Shown here one piece after another: positions 23,554 through 34,994 of a DNA stretch of 64,000 nt (within the stretch, counting starts at the first letter, position 1; every line of letters starts with the position of its first letter). A program made the translations under genes and the position numbers. The DNA is taken from NCBI GenBank assembly GCA_963921425.1, contig OY992833.1, positions 23,608,698 to 23,672,697 of the forward strand, in the 5' to 3' direction. The stretch is from Dryas octopetala. Its lineage: Eukaryota; Streptophyta; Magnoliopsida; Rosales; Rosaceae. Under the pieces are notes generated by a model. That model was not told the origin of the DNA. It saw nothing but the letters and a program-made list of their open reading frames with translations, and searched no databases.

Positions 23554-25360
23554 TTGAGTTTGTGATGGGAGGTAATCAAACTTTTTGCCATGATGAGATT
23601 CTTTTGTCTTACATTTTTTTTTTTTTTATGATTCTTGCATTCTTAGTAGAAAATAAGTGTTTGTATGGAGATGACTAGTGGACCTTCACAATTTTTTACA
23701 GTTTGATTAATTATTAGATATTAATCTGAACGGATCAGATCCAAACAGATCTGATCGTAGCTTCGAGTTCATTGCTGTGCTTACACACTAGGCTACCCTT
23801 AGGCGGCTTAAGTTTAATTACCAGCACAATTGGGCCTATGAAGTCTCATCTTGCAATTTCTGCTACATTATTAATTAGATGTTTTCTTTTAAATGTTGGA
23901 AGAATGGCCCTAGTTTATGAATGAGGAACTAATCCTTTCTGTTGGTCCAGCTGGTCCATGATTAGTTTTCTAAAAGAAACTGAAACATTTTAGTTGATAC
24001 TGTACATATTATGATTTAGACCAAAACTGTATTAGTTGGCTTTCATTGCTTTTGGTTTATTTTACATTTTTCTGTTCTTAAGTTCTGTTTCTTGTACGCT
24101 TTATAGTGTATTTAAGATAAAAAGCTTTGATGTGTTCTGCAGTCTGTTCGACATCTTGCGTCAGCATATCAACTGATCTCTTGATGCTGCAAAGCTAGCA
24201 ACTTCTAGTGTTCAGTGTCTTGTCCCTGTCCATGCTTTACACCCACAGTTTTGTTTCCTTCTGTTTTATGCCTATATCATAGTGAACAAATTCGGATTTT
24301 CCCCAAGATACCAATTGTAATTTTCTTTTTCTTAATTTTGTATTGTAATTTATTGCACAAGCACAGGTCAATCAGTGTATATCTGTTGTGACTTGCAAAA
24401 AGCACAAGCGATTTTGTATAAATTATGTTTCTGCATAGATTCTTGATCTTGCTGGCAATTGTATATTATGTGTGCAATTCATAGCCATATAAGACCAGGG
24501 TTGCTGCTTGGGTACTTTTTAATGAGTCCAAAATATCTCACTACTTAAGAAAAGAGTAAAATTTGTGGATTGAGTACATACCAGGTACTTTTATTCTAAC
24601 TGCCACTGCCAATGCTCATCCACCTTGAAGTATAGTACAACTACCTTTATTGAATCAGGATTTGTTATATATGCTAGGCCAATTATGGTATCCAATTATC
24701 CATCTTACTTGGACCTTTGGGATTTTCTTCTTTTTTAATTCTGAATTAAATATTCAGGCATTAAATTTTGCAGTGTCTTTTTCAGTATCCTTGAGCAGGT
24801 TGTGCTGTTATTTAAACGAACTGAAGGAAGCTGGTAACAACAATGAACAATCATGTTGGTGCCCTATGTGGATTGTACTATTGGGATCTTGATATTGGAA
24901 AATGTTATTGGCAGAGTAGAAGAAACTGAATACGTGTTTTCACAGATTGCGTATGGGAAACAAATCTTAGGAAACTCTATGTTGAAAAGGGCCTTTACTC
25001 CTTTTCAAGTGCAGAAGTCCATAGGAGTTAATAATGAAAAAATGTATTGTTATTTTTCTGACAATGAATGGCTGAGAAGAATGGTTCTAGAATATAACAG
25101 CTTTATAGAATTCTTTTACATAAAATGAATTCCAGGCAGTATGTAGTGTATTAGCCTTCTCGGATTGGGAATTAGGATCAATTCTTTCTTCACTTACAAG
25201 CTTGGAATCCCATTCCTGCAACATCATCACATGATTATTAGAAAAGAAAATATATCTCTCCCCCCAAATTATATTCTTTTGCTAATTCTCCATAAACTTT
25301 CTTGCCGAGATTCTTTTGGAGGAAAAAGAAGAGAGCCCCCCCTTTAGCACAAAACTCTCT
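23554..25360. other. 3' flank of the UTP5-like gene and intergenic region
   Basis: The presumed 3'-UTR runs to perhaps 24,450. The remainder is AT-rich spacer between convergent genes. The open frame at 24853-25128 has no recognised family features. Confidence 0.4.
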
Positions 25361-26468
25361 TTACATTACAGAGCATGCATTTGGATTTTCGTCGCTAAAA
25401 ATTGATGTGATGTTTCCGTTGCCATTGTTGACATGGTGATATTGGTCCTCATTGTAATGGTTGATCCTGCTGAGATGATGCATCTGTTGTGGGGGTGGCT
25501 GGATATACTCATATTCAGTGACATAAGGTGATGGCCTGTATGTGTTGTAGCTGTGTGTCACATAGATGGGTGGGGTGGGTGTGGGTGTGGGTGTGGGTGT
25601 GGGTGTGGAAATGGGTGTGGGGATGGGTGTGGGCTCCTGAGGGTGTCCTTGGCTGTTATGGTACTTGTTCCAGTACCCAGTGTAGCCATGACTGTACCCA
25701 TATCTGTAGCCATAATCAGGTGGGTGGTGGTATATGGTATGAATCTCTCCAACATCTCTTGGTCTTTGGTGGTGTACTGTTTGCTGGCCTGGGTTGGTCT
25801 CAGTGGCCACAGGTGTTGGTCTTGCCTCTGGTGGTGGATGTTCAGGTGGTGGTGGGTCTTTTGGCGGCTCCGCTGGTGGGGCTGCTTCAGCTGGTGGTGG
25901 AGCTGATTCTGTAGGTGGTGGTGCTTCTGCTGCTGCTGCAGGAGGGTTTGCTGCATCAGGAGGTGGTGCACCACCTTCTGGTGGTGGTGCTTGTTCTGCT
26001 GGTGGAGGAGCAGCAGGTTCCGTTTGTTCTGAATGTGAACATATGGTGGCAATCTTCCTTGTCTTCTTAATGGCTTTCACTATCTTTTCTGGATCTGCCC
26101 ACCCAATTATTGTCAACTTCTGTTGAGGGAAGTCAATGTAGAGGTCATATATACCTGTAGAAAAATGAGAGTTCACCCAAAATTAGGAGGTAGGTAGAGA
26201 AGGCCTGGATTTTAGTACAAAGAAACATAACAGTCATGAATTCCTACCATTGATGCCATGTAGTGCTTTCTTGATCTTCTGCACACACCCATTACAGTCC
26301 ATCCGGACATGTATTTCGGTCACTCGAGGTTTCTGCATTTGGCAAGAAATTAACTTTCTGGTCAGAGAAAAATTAATGTTGGCATATGTACAAATGCATA
26401 TGATATGTGGAAGCATGTAATCTTTGCATGCTATTAATTTGGAGCCTTACCTCTAATTCTGGAACCAT
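25361..26468 (-). CDS. Heavy-metal-associated isoprenylated plant protein (HIPP), proline-rich
   Basis: Three exons on the minus strand (26468-26451, 26332-26248, 26154-25361) give about 298 residues. Exon 1 encodes only MVPELE; donors GTAAGG and GTAGGA are normal. Residues about 7-75 form an HMA domain: KPRVTEIHVRMDCNGCVQKI with the metal-binding MxCxxC cysteines at 19 and 22, then YDLYIDFPQQKLTIIGWADP. The middle is rich in PPPAE/APPP repeats, then PTPTPTPT from a hexanucleotide repeat, then a Tyr/Gly-rich stretch. The C-terminus is CSVM, a CaaX box expected to be farnesylated. Family role: plasma-membrane or nuclear metal binding, often linked to stress or pathogen responses. A long GA microsatellite lies about 180 bp upstream of the start. 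Confidence 0.92.
25565..25627. repeat. GGGTGT hexanucleotide repeat within the HIPP coding exon
   Basis: About eight imperfect GGGTGT/GGATGG units on the plus strand. On the coding strand they encode the PT-repeat of the proline-rich region. Repeat length is likely variable between cultivars. Confidence 0.85.
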
Positions 26469-26642
26469 GAGGACTATAGAGAAGCCAAGAAATGTGCTTG
26501 GAATGTAATGAAGAGGGTGGAGAGCATTAATGAAGAATCAATAGGTGGCAATTTATTTGTACACAAGCAAGGAATAATTGAAAGGCAAAAGATGTTTGAA
26601 AGGCAAAAGATGTGGGGCATGCAAGGAATCTCTCCTTTCCAC

Positions 26643-26646
<4 letters not shown>

Positions 26647-26697
<51 letters not shown>
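26647..26697. repeat. (GA)25 microsatellite upstream of the HIPP gene
   Basis: An uninterrupted GA run of about 51 bp. On the HIPP strand it is a CT tract about 180 bp before the ATG, so it lies in the promoter or 5'-UTR. Open frames through it are artefacts of the repeat. Confidence 0.95.
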
Positions 26698-26699
<2 letters not shown>

Positions 26700-26700
<1 letters not shown>

Positions 26701-28875
26701 GTAATTGCAGAGCTTGATTGGCCTCCACAAGTCATTGTCAAATCTTAAAAAAAGGGGTGGGTTTTGTATGGAAACTAGAATGTTGATAGCCAAAGGGAAT
26801 TTGCTTTATGATAAATGGCCGTCTATAATGGAGAGATGAGTGTGAGCTTAGGATATCCAAAACCGACCATGCATGGAAAGAATTAAAGTGAGAGATAACA
26901 GATCATTTTGTTTACATTTCCATATCAGTCGTGGATGGCTTTTCAAGTCGAAGGAGATCCACTCCTGTGGAATCCTTTTGTCACAAGAAAGATCAATGTA
27001 CTTTAAAAAAAGACAAAAAATAGAAAAACAGGGTTGGAAGGCATAAACCTGCTTTCATTTTGGTCATAAAGGTTGATGGAGACTGGAGTGCAGATATTCT
27101 TTCACAAGGAGTGTACACAAAAGCTTTTAATTATGAGTTTTTGCTAATACTAACATTAATATTTTAATTTCTAGTTTACTTTAGCGCTGTATTAGGCTGG
27201 CATTAGTTTTTTTTAATTAAGCGTAGCCAGGATTGAGTAATGCTAGAAACACAGAAACAAACTCAAATTCTTGCTTCTCAAGTTTCCAACTGATGTAGCA
27301 GTTTTTCATTTTTTTTTTCATGTTTGGACTAACTCTAAGCTCAATTATCTTTAACAAGTAAGATATTGCCAATAATTGGCATATCAACTCCTACATCATG
27401 ATCATAATCTAATTGTGTTTGAACCTACAATTACTTGATGCTTTTGAGTTTCAATTTGAGCCATTCTTCAGAAGTCTGAACAGAGTGCAATACGGCAATG
27501 CATTGGGGCATGCAGGACCAGATTGATTAAGCCAGATAACTCCAACCATTCATCACCCACCAAATGTCAAGTGCAAATCATATGACTAATGCATTATTTC
27601 TTATGATTTCTTTTAATTAGATTAATGTGTAGACTTCCTTTTAAGACTGCATTTTGACCAAAAAGCTAGGGTGTCGGCAAATTGTGTTTAAGTTGTATGT
27701 TATGAGGTTGTGGTGGCTTTGTGAGGTGTGCAAGTGAGCTTTAGAGCCTGGCATGTAAAGTTGATTACTGTTTGTTTTTGGACGAGCTTCGGCAGATTTA
27801 GGCCTCACAGCAGGTTTCTTGGTGGTCCTAATTTATATACTTTATAGAGATATTTCGGTTTCGGTATTTGAGGCTTGTTCATACACAAACATGTTGCTGC
27901 ACAAATTGAGCCATGGACCGCCAAGCAAGTTAAACATGCAAAAATCTGTACGTGTGGCTCAGTGGTAAAAATGATGAGCATGAGATGAAATCATTTGATC
28001 CAAGGACCATGCTGCTTACTCTTTCATTACCAACACCTACATGAATATTAAAAAGAATGCCTCCTTAGTCTTTATATCCAAAGAGTCGAAACAGAGTTGG
28101 CCAAATAGCCAATGACCTCTCTTGGGATCAAAACAGAAAGCAAAAGCAAAAGCCTCTAGGTATCACTTGTGTGTATGTTGAGGTTGCAATCTACTGCGCG
28201 TGGGTACATTCCTTGTGATTGACCAAAAAGATTGAAGCATGCAGGAAAATTATTGGGGGGGTCGAAAGGAATATACAGGCTGGTTGGCTAAAGATTGAAG
28301 AAAATTGACTAGTCTTGCATTGACCAAATTGTTGAGGTGTTGCATGCATGCACTGTTGAAAGCAAAGTCCATTGCCCCAAAGAGTGAAGAAAATTGACTA
28401 GCTTTCCATTTCTGTGACGTCAAACACAAGGAATATACAGGCTGGTTAATGGCTATGCATGCCTCTGCTAATGCTTTTCATGCATTTAACAGATTATATG
28501 CACTGTCACACACATGTGACATGTCCTTGCTGTATTTTTTTGCACCATGAATTCATATATATGTTCGTGGTCAAATTAAGCTGTCTATATAGATGGTTGT
28601 ATTTGAAAAATATGGATACAAAACTCAAGTGAGTTCACCTATGTTTGAAACATTGTCAACGAATTTGAATGTTTGGAAATTGGACAAAACCTGCAGAGAC
28701 CGTTGTCTTACAATAAATAAAAGAGTAATCTATTCAGAAAAAAGTTTCAATGTTCTTGTTTTATTTTGATGTCAACCCTTGTTGAGGGTTCACAAGAATC
28801 CTAAATATTGAATTTGCAGTTTTATGTATATTTATCACCATGTATATATGGAACTGAGTACGAAGACACTAGTAG
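26700..28875. other. Intergenic region between the HIPP gene and the PR-10 cluster
   Basis: No coding exons recognised. An imperfect segmental repeat is present: GGAATATACAGGCTGGTT near 28269 and 28430, and GAAGAAAATTGACTAG near 28297 and 28385. A tRNA-like pair of boxes lies near 27,953-28,005 (separate entry). Confidence 0.45.
27940..28040 (+). repeat. Possible tRNA-derived SINE fragment
   Basis: TGGCTCAGTGGT near 27955 matches the pol III A-box consensus. About 35 bp on, CATTTGATCCAAGG resembles a degenerate B box. The cloverleaf cannot be completed and no target duplication was identified, so this is probably an old SINE or chance similarity. Confidence 0.3.
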
Positions 28876-29476
28876 TTAAGAATACACATGTGGGTTTTCT
28901 AAGAGGTAGGCTTCCACAACTTTGTATATCCCCATAGCACTGTTCTTGCCTGCTATAATCTCCTCTTCTTTGACCTCAAACTCCCCTATGGTGTTGTATT
29001 GACTTGTCATCTTGCAGATGGAGCTTCCATCACTAGCTGCCTCAAACTTGACCTCATAAGCAATAGACTCAAGCTTGTCACCTAATGCATCCCCCTCAAT
29101 CATACTGTACTTGCACACAAACTTGTCTTGGTCAAGTTCATCAATTCGGTGCTTAACATATTTGAAATGGCTAGCTGCATTTCAAACCAATCAAAACATT
29201 ATTCATTAATACAAGAAATAAGGACAAACTGCAGAAGTAGGACTGCTAAAACAAAAATTTGTCTGCTTTTCATTTTATGATAGATTGCAAACCTTCTGTG
29301 AAGTTGACTTGTTCAATGCTTCCTGCTCCGCCATCTCCTTGAATTACATCAACACTTGCTATAAATTGGGGCAACAGCTTTGGTATCAAATTTTTAGAGT
29401 CTATGATCAAAGCCTTGAACATGCGCGCTGGGGCAATTGGGCACTGCAACTCCTGTGTAATACTTGTCACACCCAT
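28876..29476 (-). CDS. PR-10 / Bet v 1-like protein, divergent member 1
   Basis: Two exons (29476-29293 and 29174-28876) encode 160 residues. Exon 1 is 184 nt and the intron is phase 1 after codon 61, the standard PR-10 structure. Seen: [20 protein letters not shown], the P-loop [10 protein letters not shown] at about 47-56, and a C-terminal helix [15 protein letters not shown]. The 17-kDa Bet v 1 fold forms a hydrophobic pocket that binds flavonoids, cytokinins or similar ligands in the cytosol; PR-10 genes are often induced by pathogens or stress. This copy is clearly more distant from classic Rosaceae allergens than the members to its right. TATATATA at 29551-29558 may be its TATA box. Confidence 0.9.
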
Positions 29477-30923
29477 GATATGTATGTGGATTATTTGCAA
29501 TAGAAGGAGATCAAAAACTCATTGTAGGGAGTGGTGGAAACCATTGGAAGTATATATAGATTAATTTTGAGTAGATGGGTTTGGTGAAATCCTCTTTGGA
29601 AATTATGATAGGTCCAGCCATAGAATGGTTTTCAAGGTTTCAAAATATTTTGGCCACTAAGTTAGACTTGGTTTCAAACTTCAAAGATTCTTTAAACACA
29701 TGGGCGGCTCTTACTAGATTGGGGCCGGACTTCAGGGGTTGGCACATGTATATTTTAACCCAAAAATCTGCAAGCAACTGTAGCATTCTGGATCCTTATG
29801 AGGTCCAAGTTTTCTGTGCATTATAAATTTAACCATTAGAACTAATTTCATGAGTAATGGGCCGAGTTAACCCAATTCCTAGCTCCTTTGTGAGTTGTGT
29901 GGTTGAATTATAGATGGCATGCATTGGTAGAAAACATGTTGTGGCACAAAATACCACATGCAGCATGCAGTGAAGGGAAAGGCTGCAAATAGCCATTTGG
30001 TTGTGAATCAAGGTTTAGCCTCCAGAAAATGATTTAGTAGTGCTTAAAATGGTTCCACAATCTCAAAAAGGAGTATACCATAAGTGCTATATACAATTCC
30101 TATCTGTGTAGACAATTTGGTTAATACTTTCACGAGACTCATGCATGTTGATTGTTGACCAATTGTGTAGTTTTTCTGGAACCACATCCATTACAAAGAT
30201 TAACACAAAATAGATTTTATACAAGAAATATAAAATTTAACAAGGTTTAATAAAATCCTACCCATATCAGGGAACAAGAGAGATAATCCATGATAGAAAA
30301 CACCTCTAGCCCAAGTCCTAAGAGATGGTTTCTTCATTTTCTCTATTATTTATGTAAAACTCTTCAATCCCATCTCCTTCATAATCCTAATTCTTGACTT
30401 CGCTGCACATTTCTAGTGTTACTGCAACTAATTCCTTATTTGACAGGAATTGCCATTCCATTCTACCCAATTAGATCCAAAACAAGTAATTTACTAGAAC
30501 AAATTGCTGACAAAGGCAGATTAAGAATTTGAGACTAGAGTTTCAATCTGTTTATTATGGTTAGTGTTCTCCAATCAATTGTTTTGTCCCTTCATTTTGC
30601 ACAAAAATTAATACGATCAAAGGATGGACTGAAAGACACAGCTCAGCATGCTGATGATGAGATATTTCTGTGTAAATGGATTTGGATGGAACTACTTTTA
30701 GACACCCAAGAGACAACATATATAGCCCAATTAAGCAGATCAGAACCAAAATTATATATATGATTATATCTTAATTAATCACAACATTTGAGAACAACAA
30801 GAAACAAAGGAAAAAACAACATAAAAAGTACTTCTGGAAAACTAAAACAACATGAACTGCAGTCTGTTAGATATGTTGGTCACAACAGAATTCCCAGAAA
30901 TGTACACAAAAACTTGAAAATTT
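29477..30923. other. Spacer between PR-10 genes
   Basis: Contains the upstream region of the gene ending at 29476 and the 3' flank of the gene at 30924-31547. No further exons recognised; short open frames show no PR-10 similarity. Confidence 0.45.
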
Positions 30924-31547
30924 TCAAGTGTAGGCCTTAGGGTGTGCCATGAGGTAGGCCTCCAATACTTCATACATGCCAATGGCTCTGTCCTTGCCAA
31001 GCTCAATGTCCTCTTCTTTGATCTGATGATTATCTTTTGTTTTGTATTCACTGGTCAAATGACATATACACCCTCCTCTACCATATCCCTCAAACTTGAC
31101 ATCATAAGTAATGTATTCAATGCTGTCCATCAAAGCATCTGCTGCATCGCTCTCTATGAAGGTGTACCTGCAACTGAGGGCCTCCTTATCCAGAGCATCA
31201 ATCCGGTGCTTCACATATCTGAAAGGACTAGCTGCACATCCCCAACAAAACCAAACATATTAGATATTCATGATCTTGCAGATATATGCCTGATCTGAGG
31301 CTCTGAGTATATTATATATAAAAACATAGAAATAAAAAACACAAAGGGAAAAAGGGTTGACTTGCTAACCTTCAGTGAAGTTGATCTGTTTGATGGTTCC
31401 AACCTCTCCTTCACCTGAAAGGAAATCAATGCTTTTGATTGATGAGAACATGAGCTTGGGGCAGAGGTTGTGGGAGTCAAGGATCAAGGCCTTGAACATC
31501 CTATCTGGGGTCACCTGAGTAATAAACTTCTGACTGATTTTGGCCAT
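30924..31547 (-). CDS. PR-10 / Bet v 1-like protein, divergent member 2
   Basis: Exons 31547-31370 (178 nt, two codons shorter than usual) and 31231-30924 encode 161 residues. It starts MAKISQKFITQVTPDRMF, not MGV. The P-loop is GEGEVGTIKQ, so the glycine-rich signature GDGGxG is altered. The C-terminus is EVLEAYLMAHPKAYT. The donor GTTAGC and acceptor TGCAG are normal. It is the most divergent intact PR-10 here. It may have a different ligand or be less constrained; a true allergen role is not implied. Confidence 0.88.
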
Positions 31548-32524
31548 GTTGGCTAGCTAGCTTGTGATCAAACACTAGGAATCAAAGAGAAACTATATGG
31601 CTATGAAATATGAACAAGATCAATAAGGAGGAGAGTAATTTGTATTAGCTTAGTTTTTTGGAAGGGAATGAATATGAAGACTGAAAACTTTTGTTACTAT
31701 GCAGAAGAAACTTAGGTGGTGGCGGCGGCTTGGTGTGCACATTAAGTCTTTAATATATTGAGAGCTCTATGGTGTGTGGTATGCAATCAACAACAACATG
31801 GACCAAATGTGTTGATCTAAAGTGGACTTTTCAACACGGGATGGATGGTTCCTCTTTAAAAAATATCAACTGGGTGACTGTTAGTGACATGGAATTTGCG
31901 TACTTTGGAAGGTGCATATATTGTTTTTTATATTCAGCAGGAAGACTAGCTGACGTGCTATATTAGACTGCTGGTTTAGGGTTTCAATGGATTTAAATCA
32001 GAAATGCATTGCTTATAAAACGTGATGAAGACCCTATATATGGAGAAATTTTTCCATGAACCTAGTCGTCACGCTAGTGGATCCCTTTTTCGATCTATAT
32101 TAGTCATTAGTGGATGGGAATGGGACTTCAACTTGAGATTTTTTTCTTTCTTTTTTCAGCGCAGAAAATAATACAATGGGTCCACATGCATAGACCACGT
32201 AGCCAATGATATTAAATTACCCCTTATCTGGGTATCATCTCATAACAGCAGCCAAGGCCCATTTTGTATGATAGGCCCAAAAGATCAAAATGCAAATTTT
32301 TGCTTCATTTTGGTAACTTACTATTTGTTCACCTTCTTCTTTTATTGCCAATCTCAAACAAAGGGAGACTACAATTGGTTTGTAATGGAGAAAATATTCC
32401 AATCAAACATATCAGAAGCATTATCAAGCAAAGTCCTTACTATCAAGCCCAAGTAGCTAGTGCTCAAAGCAAAGCCCAAGAGAATTTTGTCTTGTCTTGG
32501 GCCCTTTTGTAGACAAGGTGTTAA
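31548..32524. other. Spacer between PR-10 genes
   Basis: Upstream region of the preceding gene and 3' flank of the next. Small open frames near 32264-32512 have no recognised identity. Confidence 0.4.
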
Positions 32525-33235
32525 TTAAGTATAAGCTTCAGGGTTTTGGAGGAGGTAGGCTTCCACAACTTTGTACATCCCCAAGGCCTTTTCCTTGCCA
32601 GCCTTTATGTCTTCCTCTTTGAGCACAATGTCACCCTTGGTGTGGTATTTGCTTACCATCTTGTTCTTACTGCCACCTTCTGGTGCAGCCTCAAACTTAA
32701 CTTCATAAGATATTGATTCAAGTTTCTCCATTATTAAAGCTTCTCCTTCAATCAAAGTGTAACTGTATACATAGTTCTCTTCATCCACCTGATCAACGCA
32801 GTTTTTCACAGATTTGAACTGATTACCTACATGAAAATTTTGTGTTCGAAAAATTTTAAAAATGCATAATCAAAGTGTGGATAATGTTCTATTACCATAT
32901 ACGACATGTTATATTGTCAGACTATCAATTAAGCACTATATATATTCAAACAAAATCCACCTAATTAGTGGTTCAAATTGATAATTTTGCGACATAATAT
33001 GTCAAACTGTTTAATAAGAGAAATACGCTAGCTAGTTATGAATATGCATGCCTTCAGCAAAGTTGATCTGCTTGATGCTTCCAGCACTTCCATCACCTTG
33101 GATGGTGTCAATGCTCTTAACAGCCTCTGGCATGAGCTTTGGGATGAGGTTGTGAGCATCAAGGACCAAGGCCTTGAACAGCCTGCATGGAGGGATTGGG
33201 GAAGTGTACTCATCTGCATAGGTGGTGACACCCAT
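32525..33235 (-). CDS. PR-10 / Bet v 1-like protein, divergent member 3, with a GC-AG intron
   Basis: Exons 33235-33052 (184 nt) and 32826-32525 encode 161 residues: [20 protein letters not shown] at the start, P-loop [11 protein letters not shown]-terminus [14 protein letters not shown]. The junction demanded by family alignment (NFAEG then NQFKSVK) leaves GCATGC after exon 1, so the donor is GC instead of GT; the acceptor is TGTAG. The rest of the frame is intact. If GC is not used, the protein would stop shortly after AEG in a read-through intron. Confidence 0.85.
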
Positions 33236-33557
33236 TATGTTTTAGTGGACTGAAATTTGAAGAAATTAGTTTTGGAAAGATGAGCTCTGTTGTGTATAGG
33301 AAGTATTTAGAACAGCTTGGTCAGTGAAGAAGGTCAGCGGGTTAGTATATAATTATATAGGTTGAAGATTGAGACAATATTCTTGTTGTTCCTGAAATTG
33401 TTTAGGTTTGTTCTAAGGCCATCTCGATTAATTAACTTATGTGTTATCCTAAGATAAGTTGAAGGGCGCCATTTTCGAGGTTGATTTCCCTATCAAAATA
33501 AAGAAAGACAGAAGAAAATTAAAGATCCTATTTTCCTGTTCGGCTGCACATCTTGAC

Positions 33558-33679
33558 GAGAGCAGATTTGGTACCAGGCTGGTACCAGGCTTTAATCAAG
33601 GTCATTGATCTTGGAGGAGAGAGAGAGAGAGAGTAGGGAGAGAAAGCTAAGATCAAAGGCTTTGATCAAATCTGCTCTC
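33558..33679. mobile_element. 122-bp Mutator-type foldback MITE
   Basis: The terminal inverted repeat GAGAGCAGATTTG at the left returns as CAAATCTGCTCTC at the right. It is flanked by an exact 9-bp duplication CATCTTGAC at 33549-33557 and 33680-33688. Inside are a tandem GGTACCAGGCT pair and a short GA run. Confidence 0.85.
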
Positions 33680-33898
33680 CATCTTGACACCATGCAAACA
33701 ACAAAGTTGTGGATCTTAATGGCCTTGGGCTTGGGTATTGAACTCCGAATATCCATCGTAACTAAAGACAGATTATTAATGCATCATGGTGGTGGACATG
33801 CCTTTTTTTTTTTTTTTTTTTTTAATTGATTCGGGGGAGAAGGGAGGTCGAACTTAAGTGCATGGAGCAAATTCTACAAGCCTTCCAACGAAGATATC

Positions 33899-34256
33899 CG
33901 AGTTAATTACACTTACACCCCTGAGGTTTATCGGTTTTTCACATACACTCCATGGGGTTTCAACAATTACACATACACCCTCTGAGGTTTCAAAATTGTT
34001 GCATATAACCCCCTATAGTGAGATGAAAATGATGCAAAAAGGCATACTAAGGGGTTAAATGGCCTAATAAGATTACTCAAGATGTAAAGTTCAACCTCAA
34101 TACAAATATTTTTTTTTTGTTTATTTATTTATTTTTCTTGTAGGGGGTTATATGTAATAGTTTTAAAACCTCAGGGGTGTATGTATAATTTTTAAAACCC
34201 CAGAGGGCGTATGTGAAAAGACGATAAACCTCGGAAGGTATAAGTGTAATTAATTC
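33899..34256. mobile_element. Mutator-type MITE, family copy 1
   Basis: The ends are inverted repeats beginning CGAGTTAATTACACTTACAC and ending TAAGTGTAATTAATTC. They are flanked by the exact 9-bp duplication GAAGATATC (33890-33898 and 34257-34265). Same family as the copy at 47697-48068. Non-coding. Confidence 0.88.
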
Positions 34257-34265
34257 GAAGATATC

Positions 34266-34994
34266 CCATTATCCCAACAACTGCCATAGTGGACAAGTTT
34301 TGAAATGCCTAAGTTGAACTTCAATTAATGATCTCAAAATAAATTTTGGCGTATATATGTTGTGACTATGAAGCTTCTCTTTCTTTTTGTTTTTGGTGAG
34401 ATGGAGGCTGAAGCCCAAACAACCAAAAGCCTACTAATGGTATGGGTAGCCAAGAGACTTACAATAGGGTGAGGACAGTCCATGCTATGCAAACCCAAAT
34501 CAAGTGCACAATAGAGGGGGGAGATAGTCCATGTTATGCAAATCCAAAACAAGCCCATAACACAAGTTAGCCATACGATCGCAACAGTACTGTTTTGATC
34601 CCTATAGATATGCTATAGGCCCTATTTAAAGGAGGTTTTAGAAGATGAAAATAACTAAGAACAATTTGAATTAAAAGTTGGAAGATGAAAATTCTTTTAT
34701 TTTTGTTATGGATAAGTGGAAGATGAAAGTTCAAAGTTAACCAAATAAAATGAACTTAGCATGAATTAAGGGTATTTCTTAATATAAAAAATAATAATTC
34801 GAGAAGGAATTTGAAAAGACAAGTTCATGTTTTTTTTTTGGTTTCGACAAGTTCATGTATTTTGATACACATACCGATGTACATTTTAACCACACATCTT
34901 GGCTGCTTGATATTTAAATACAACTCCTATTCACATTGCTTTATTTTCTAGGTACTATTTATTTACTACTAAGTAGTAAGTACTAATTAGGATG
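34266..34994. other. Spacer upstream of the PR-10 pseudogene
   Basis: AT-rich sequence with a short direct repeat (GTCCATG[C/T]TATGCAAA near 34480 and 34529). No gene recognised. Confidence 0.4.

Noticed and set aside
25528..26126. Plus-strand frames of 110-128 codons opposite the HIPP gene
   Set aside because: Shadow frames of the proline-rich exon. The minus strand has the coherent HMA domain, splice sites and CaaX box.
26474..26793. Leu/Ser or Arg/Glu repeat frames
   Set aside because: Translations of the (GA)25 microsatellite.
27940..28040. Possible tRNA gene
   Set aside because: The A-box is good but the B-box is degenerate and no acceptor stem pairs, so it was listed only as a possible SINE fragment.
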